Made by a program: the position numbers and the translations under genes
Notes under the pieces: generated by a model
The model's input: only the letters and a program-made list of their open reading frames with translations
Databases searched by the model: none
Told to the model about the DNA's origin: nothing
Part shown: positions 59,844 to 64,000 of the stretch, piece after piece
Position numbering within the stretch: the stretch's first letter is position 1
Layout: the number at the start of each line of letters is the position of its first letter
Origin: Neurospora intermedia
Taxonomy: Eukaryota > Ascomycota > Sordariomycetes > Sordariales > Sordariaceae
Length of the DNA: 64,000 nt
Assembly (NCBI GenBank): GCA_037102815.1
Contig: BTPP01000008.1
Location: 1,302,001-1,366,000 of the forward strand
Direction: 5' to 3'

Positions 59844-62219
59844 CTAAAACCTGACAATAGTAATCCTTCCCTCCTCATCCTCTCCCAGCACCCACCTCTC
59901 ATCCCCTGCCAAATATCCCCTCCTACCCACCAACTGGCTCCACATCTCATCCGCAAACTGCACTTCTTCACCTCTCCTCCCTCTCTCTGTTGATCCCTCC
60001 CCTCTGGCCTTATGCCCCTTATTCCTACCATTCTCCTTCTTCTTTCTCTCACTTCTCCTATTATTGTTGTTGTTATCATTATCATCCTCCTCCTTTTGGC
60101 CAACCTCCATGTGCAAAGGCAAACCAGGCTTCACAGAAATACAAGCATTCCTCACACAGACACTGACAGTCTCCAACATGAAACAATGCCTGGCCGTGAT
60201 CCTCACGCCCGCAGCGAAATCGACCATTTCTGCGACGGTCAGGTAGGGGAAATCTTCGTGGCGCCAGCAGGGGGCGAGGCCGGGGAAACGTTGCTGGTTA
60301 CTTGCTTTTAAGAGGTCCTCCAAGGATTGCTGGTATGTGCGGCGGCGGCGGGAGTTAGGGGATGTGGTGAGTGGGGGAGAGTGGGGGGACATGGGGAAGT
60401 TGAAGGATTGGGAAGAGGGAGAAGGGGGGCGGGAGCGGAGGAGGTGATGCAGGAGGGCTTGTTGGTTTGAGAGGAGGGTGTGGTTGGAGCGGGATGAGGA
60501 CGAGGAAGAAGAGGGGGAGAGGGGTGGGGAGGGGGGAAGTTCTTGCTGTCGGTCTTGGGCCTGAGGTGTCGTGGAAAAGAAGGGGGAGGATGACGGATTG
60601 GCTGAGGAGGTGGTAGGTGGAGAGATGGAAGTGGAATGATGTGCCCGTTGACAGAAGGACATATTCACATCCCCATCTGCACCACACTGGTCCACCCATA
60701 CTGGCCCATACACAGCGTCATTGATTGTTGAAGTGAAAAGAGCCTGGTAGTAATGCGCATGAGACGGCTTCTTAGCCCCTCGCTCTGCACCCTCTTTGAC
60801 GGATGACGACAAAGGAATAGGAACAGCCGGCGTGCAAGGCACGATAGGAATACCCGTGCACTTGACATGGTGAACGCGAGGCGGACTAAGAGAGGAGTGT
60901 TGGCCCTCGGCCCAGCGGTGTTCTTCCTCGATGAAATAGAGGTTCCGATCGTCGAGCGAGAGGTTACGCAGCTGTGGGTTGGCGCGCTGCCGTACGCCGT
61001 AGAAGTCGAGTTCACGCCAGGCCATACGGCGGATTACTTGGGGACCGGTGGTTGCTGGAATGTGGTCTGGTTCGGGGCTAGCGCCTTTTCTTGCTTCTCC
61101 GGCCGCTGTTGTTGTGGTGGTCGTCGTGTGGGTTCCTCCTCCGTTCCACAAGCCAGCAGACATGGAAGTCGTCCCATTCCTGACTGGTGGCCGGTTGTGT
61201 CCTGTAGGATCCTCGGATGGACGGTATGGACTTGGCGAGGAAATGTCCCAGACAGCGAGCTGTTCGATGGGATCATCCTGGTACAACGAGCGGTTGGGTT
61301 GCCAGAAGTAAACGGCGTAGTGTGTGGCTGTGTGGGCGGAGAAGAAGCGGTCGGATCGGTTTATGGGAAGACCAAGGAAATGTAGCTTCCATTCTGATCG
61401 GAATTGGATAGTCCACGTCCAGGCAGATGGAGATGGTGTTCGGACGACGTCGAAAGCAGTCACAAAATGCCGATGGACCACCTCTCTGTCGTTGAGCTGG
61501 TGGTATGGATGCTCTTCAGCCCATTCGAATATCAGAACCCCCTGGGCAAGGCGGACTCGACGGATGTGTCTTCGGCGTACATCGAACGGAACGGGGATTT
61601 GGGTTCCAGTCGCTGGGTCGAAGATTTGATAAACATATCCATGGGTTGGATCTGATGATGGAGTATTGGGCCTGTCACGGACTTCTGCTGGGTAGACCAG
61701 CACTCCGTCTTCTTGACTGTACCACCACGCGGGATCGGGGTAGTGAAACTCGGCCGTCTTTTCCTCCAGACGCAGGAAACGGTTCCAAGGAGCGACTCCC
61801 TTGAAAGAGAATGGGGAGGTTCCGGTATTTTCACGGCTTGGCCGAGCCATCTGAAGCTTCTCAACAACTCGGGCCGAGCCTTGACGGAGATGATGATAGC
61901 GTCTGGCCACGAGCGCAAACGTTTCGGGCCATGGTGGGAGGTTACGAGAAGTACATGATATCTCGATGGCGAGATTGCTGTTGATAATCTCAAAGTCTGA
62001 AGTTGATGCTGATGATAGTAAGGCAGTGGTTGACGCCAGACGCATCTCGCGACATTGTGGAAAGTTCCATCGCATCAAGAGATACGAAATGTGTTCATCG
62101 GTGAAGGCGGCGTGCCATCTTCGAGAGACAGAGCGAGAGAGGACGCATGTTCTGGGGGAGAGGTAAGAGATGACGAGGAGGAAGAGATCGTGTGGTAGGT
62201 CAACGATGTCTCTCATCAT
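59844..62219 (-). CDS. Large F-box protein, substrate unknown
   Basis: A single-exon minus-strand gene of 791 aa starting MMRDIVDLPHDLF. Residues about 6-45 are an F-box (LPHDLFLLVISYLSPRTC, then VSRRWHAAFTDEHI), which binds Skp1 in SCF ubiquitin ligases. The middle (about 130-420) has repeated hydrophobic/aromatic blocks such as GVLVYPAEV, GVLIFEWAEEHPYHQ and HYAVYFWQPNRSLY, separated by polar linkers; this resembles the beta-propeller-like bodies of other fungal F-box proteins but is not assignable. The last third is low complexity (poly-Ser/Pro, poly-Asn near NDNNNNNNRR, Lys/Arg/Glu-rich) ending in EDEEGRITIVRF. The target protein is unknown. ATG at 62219 and the adjacent ATG at 62216 are both possible starts. 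Confidence 0.85.
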   Translation of the reverse strand: MMRDIVDLPHDLFLLVISYLSPRTCVLSRSVSRRWHAAFTDEHISYLLMRWNFPQCREMRLASTTALLSSASTSDFEIINSNLAIEISCTSRNLPPWPETFALVARRYHHLRQGSARVVEKLQMARPSRENTGTSPFSFKGVAPWNRFLRLEEKTAEFHYPDPAWWYSQEDGVLVYPAEVRDRPNTPSSDPTHGYVYQIFDPATGTQIPVPFDVRRRHIRRVRLAQGVLIFEWAEEHPYHQLNDREVVHRHFVTAFDVVRTPSPSAWTWTIQFRSEWKLHFLGLPINRSDRFFSAHTATHYAVYFWQPNRSLYQDDPIEQLAVWDISSPSPYRPSEDPTGHNRPPVRNGTTSMSAGLWNGGGTHTTTTTTTAAGEARKGASPEPDHIPATTGPQVIRRMAWRELDFYGVRQRANPQLRNLSLDDRNLYFIEEEHRWAEGQHSSLSPPRVHHVKCTGIPIVPCTPAVPIPLSSSVKEGAERGAKKPSHAHYYQALFTSTINDAVYGPVWVDQCGADGDVNMSFCQRAHHSTSISPPTTSSANPSSSPFFSTTPQAQDRQQELPPSPPLSPSSSSSSSRSNHTLLSNQQALLHHLLRSRPPSPSSQSFNFPMSPHSPPLTTSPNSRRRRTYQQSLEDLLKASNQQRFPGLAPCWRHEDFPYLTVAEMVDFAAGVRITARHCFMLETVSVCVRNACISVKPGLPLHMEVGQKEEDDNDNNNNNRRSERKKKENGRNKGHKARGEGSTERGRRGEEVQFADEMWSQLVGRRGYLAGDERWVLGEDEEGRITIVRF

Positions 62220-64000
62220 GAAGGATGATTCTCATGGTCAGGGAGGACTGAGGATTCTGGGAAGATGAAGTGGTCAAGTGGATGGCTGGGAGGAGGTTTG
62301 AGACTACGGTTTATATTGATTCTGGCAAAATTGTCGTGATGTGATTGACAATGGACAGTTTGTGATGGCATTCTATCATGAGATTAGCGTATCATTAAGA
62401 GAGGGGTTGCTGGGGGCTACCTCAGCTGCCTAGACCACCAACGGAAACGAACAGGGTCATGAACGGCGAACATGAGGGAAGCGCTGGGGGGAAAACCACT
62501 GAGGACTCGAGGAGGATGTTTTTGCATGTCACGTCAATGCAAGCCATTCTTGGCATTCAGGTTCGGCTTTTGTTTTTGCATCCGACTGTCTGATTCTGAT
62601 TCTGTGTTGATGTTATTGTTGTCTACCTGCCTAGCATGGAACAAAGGAAATGGTAATCTGGCAGTGACCTACGTACAAGTGCCATATCAATTGGAAACAG
62701 GAAGTAAAGACTCACAGTCGGGTGTTTGGGCGTGTCTCTCCTTCCCCGAGTTTTTTGTGTGCTGATTTTATCCCGTCATGTGAACTGACGTTTGTTATTT
62801 TCGCGGGTCTCGTCGAGTGGAGAGAGCGCAAGGTGGTTCTCGACTCCATCAACTTCTCAAGCCTCAAAACTTTTATCGAGCTTGGACCGAATAGTGTAGA
62901 GATCGCCAAGAAGCCAAGACCGTGGCGTATAGCCCTACGAGATCCCAACAAGATCGGCAGAGTTATCGTTTTGGATTTGATATGGTCATCCGCTCTGCTT
63001 TTTCCAGGCACGACAAGCTCCAAGTCCCTACGTGCATGAGAGTGCATTGGAATTGGGTCTGTAGGGCAGGGATTTGTTTTGTCAGGGCGGGGAAAATGGG
63101 TCCTCTGTGAGGTGAGGGCTATGTATTTCACCGCCGAATTGACGGGGAGACCAGAAGAGCAACCAGGATGCCCGGTATGTTTTATCCAAGGGAAAATCAG
63201 ATGGGTTCGTGGCAGACGTGCCCCTGGGGAGTGACAGAATGGACGCTTGATTGCCCAGTACAACTAATTGTATTGCCTGGTCTTCGAATGTGTATGGGCT
63301 GGCCTAGGTAGCCAACATCGGTATCTCCAAGTTTGAGATTGTGGGGGAGAGCGAGGGTCTCGTTAGTGTCCAGTGAGGCGGTCGTTTGGCGCATCGTGAG
63401 GAACATTCTGGAGTGCGACTCCATGTACTTTCAAGCCAGAAGAACTCTTTGAATTCTCAATGGGCTGCCTTTGTTTTTGGTGTTGTTGTTCTTCTGATAC
63501 ATCGATAGGTATCGATCGGGTAGATACCCAAGTTGAAATTGGAACAGAATTCGGAACACGCACGTGCCAGCAGGTCCACTGGATGCAGCTAAGCTTTTCT
63601 GCACTCTCCACTCCTGGGCTGGGCTGGGGGCCGACCCTTCCTCTTCCCTTCCATCTCCTCCACCGTCGTCCACCCTGCGTTGACATTTCTTGGCAAGCCA
63701 AGCACGACCCATCATCAACTCCCAGTCCCAGCGGCAACTTACTTCCAGGCCTTGTCCAGCCCGTCGCTGTCACTGTTGCTGTCCACTGTCCGCCAAAGTG
63801 TCCAGCCTTGGCATATGCAACCCCCAGAACGCAATTAAGCCTTCTCCGTCACTCAAGATCTCTTGGCTTCACGATCGATAACCGTCTGTCCTCGCGTCAG
63901 GGGCATCACCATTCAGCATCACGGCCAATTCCACTCCGACGAATCCGAGTCTGATTGCCCGACACTGAAGGTTGCCGTCGACTGTGGTTGCGCGCCGCTA
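62220..64000. other. F-box gene upstream region, no further gene seen
   Basis: 1.78 kb to the window edge. Open frames on both strands overlap one another (for example 62712-63263 minus and 63460-63954 plus) and lack domains or splice structure. A gctggcctaggtagcc string lies near 63.3 kb. Confidence 0.4.

Noticed and set aside
62712-63263. 183-codon minus-strand frame near the right edge
   Set aside because: No recognisable domain, overlapped by a plus-strand frame, and no splice or codon-bias support.
1-64000. CRISPR arrays, rRNA genes including dispersed 5S, and operon-like bacterial structure
   Set aside because: No regularly spaced repeats or 5S-type sequence were found, and gene structure with spliceosomal introns is plainly eukaryotic.

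Overview
The window is nuclear DNA of a filamentous ascomycete, almost certainly Neurospora or a close Sordariaceae relative. The evidence is: short introns (about 48-330 nt) with GT...AG ends and CTAAC/CTGAC-type branch sites; a mitochondrial tyrosyl-tRNA synthetase whose spliced length (669 aa) and N-terminal extension match Neurospora CYT-18; and a transposon remnant whose in-frame stops sit where CAA/CAG codons are expected, as repeat-induced point mutation (RIP) would leave them. I assembled exons by hand from splice signals and reading frame; none is backed by transcript data here.

Layout. 1-7.3 kb is gene-dense: the 3' end of the U2AF large subunit, ribosomal protein S13, a Dpy-30/Sdc1 COMPASS subunit (minus) and, head-to-head with it, a FAN1-type repair nuclease. 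7.3-25.8 kb is gene-poor and holds one conserved but unnamed low-complexity protein (minus, 10.6-11.7 kb), a RIP-damaged Tc1/mariner relic near 15.9 kb, a 56-bp poly(A) tract and a long GC-rich leader for the CCAAT-binding factor subunit HAP2/NF-YA (25.8-26.8 kb). 29.2-32.0 kb is a two-domain betaine lipid synthase. 33.7-37.5 kb is a mitochondrial pair transcribed divergently: the SDH membrane anchor CybS (minus) and CYT-18 (plus). Then come NPR2 (GATOR1/SEACIT, nutrient signalling to TORC1) converging on the ubiquilin DSK2.

42-46.8 kb is again without a recognisable gene. 46.8-48.2 kb is a GH18 chitinase-like protein with a damaged catalytic motif; 51.1-53.9 kb is the GARP tethering subunit VPS53; 56.5-58.7 kb is a phenol 2-monooxygenase-type flavoprotein converging on a large F-box protein (59.8-62.2 kb). 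The last 1.8 kb holds nothing I can support.

Most genes are unrelated housekeeping functions (splicing, translation, chromatin, DNA repair, lipid synthesis, respiration, trafficking, ubiquitin), as usual for a fungal chromosome arm. I find no biosynthetic cluster, CRISPR array, rRNA gene or intact tRNA gene. The items most worth a second look are the GH18 protein lacking its catalytic glutamate, the SDC1 intron that appears to end at a CAG repeat, the 18-nt micro-exon in the CybS gene, the isolated tRNA-like D-arm at 49.65 kb, and the large gene-poor block at 12-25.8 kb.
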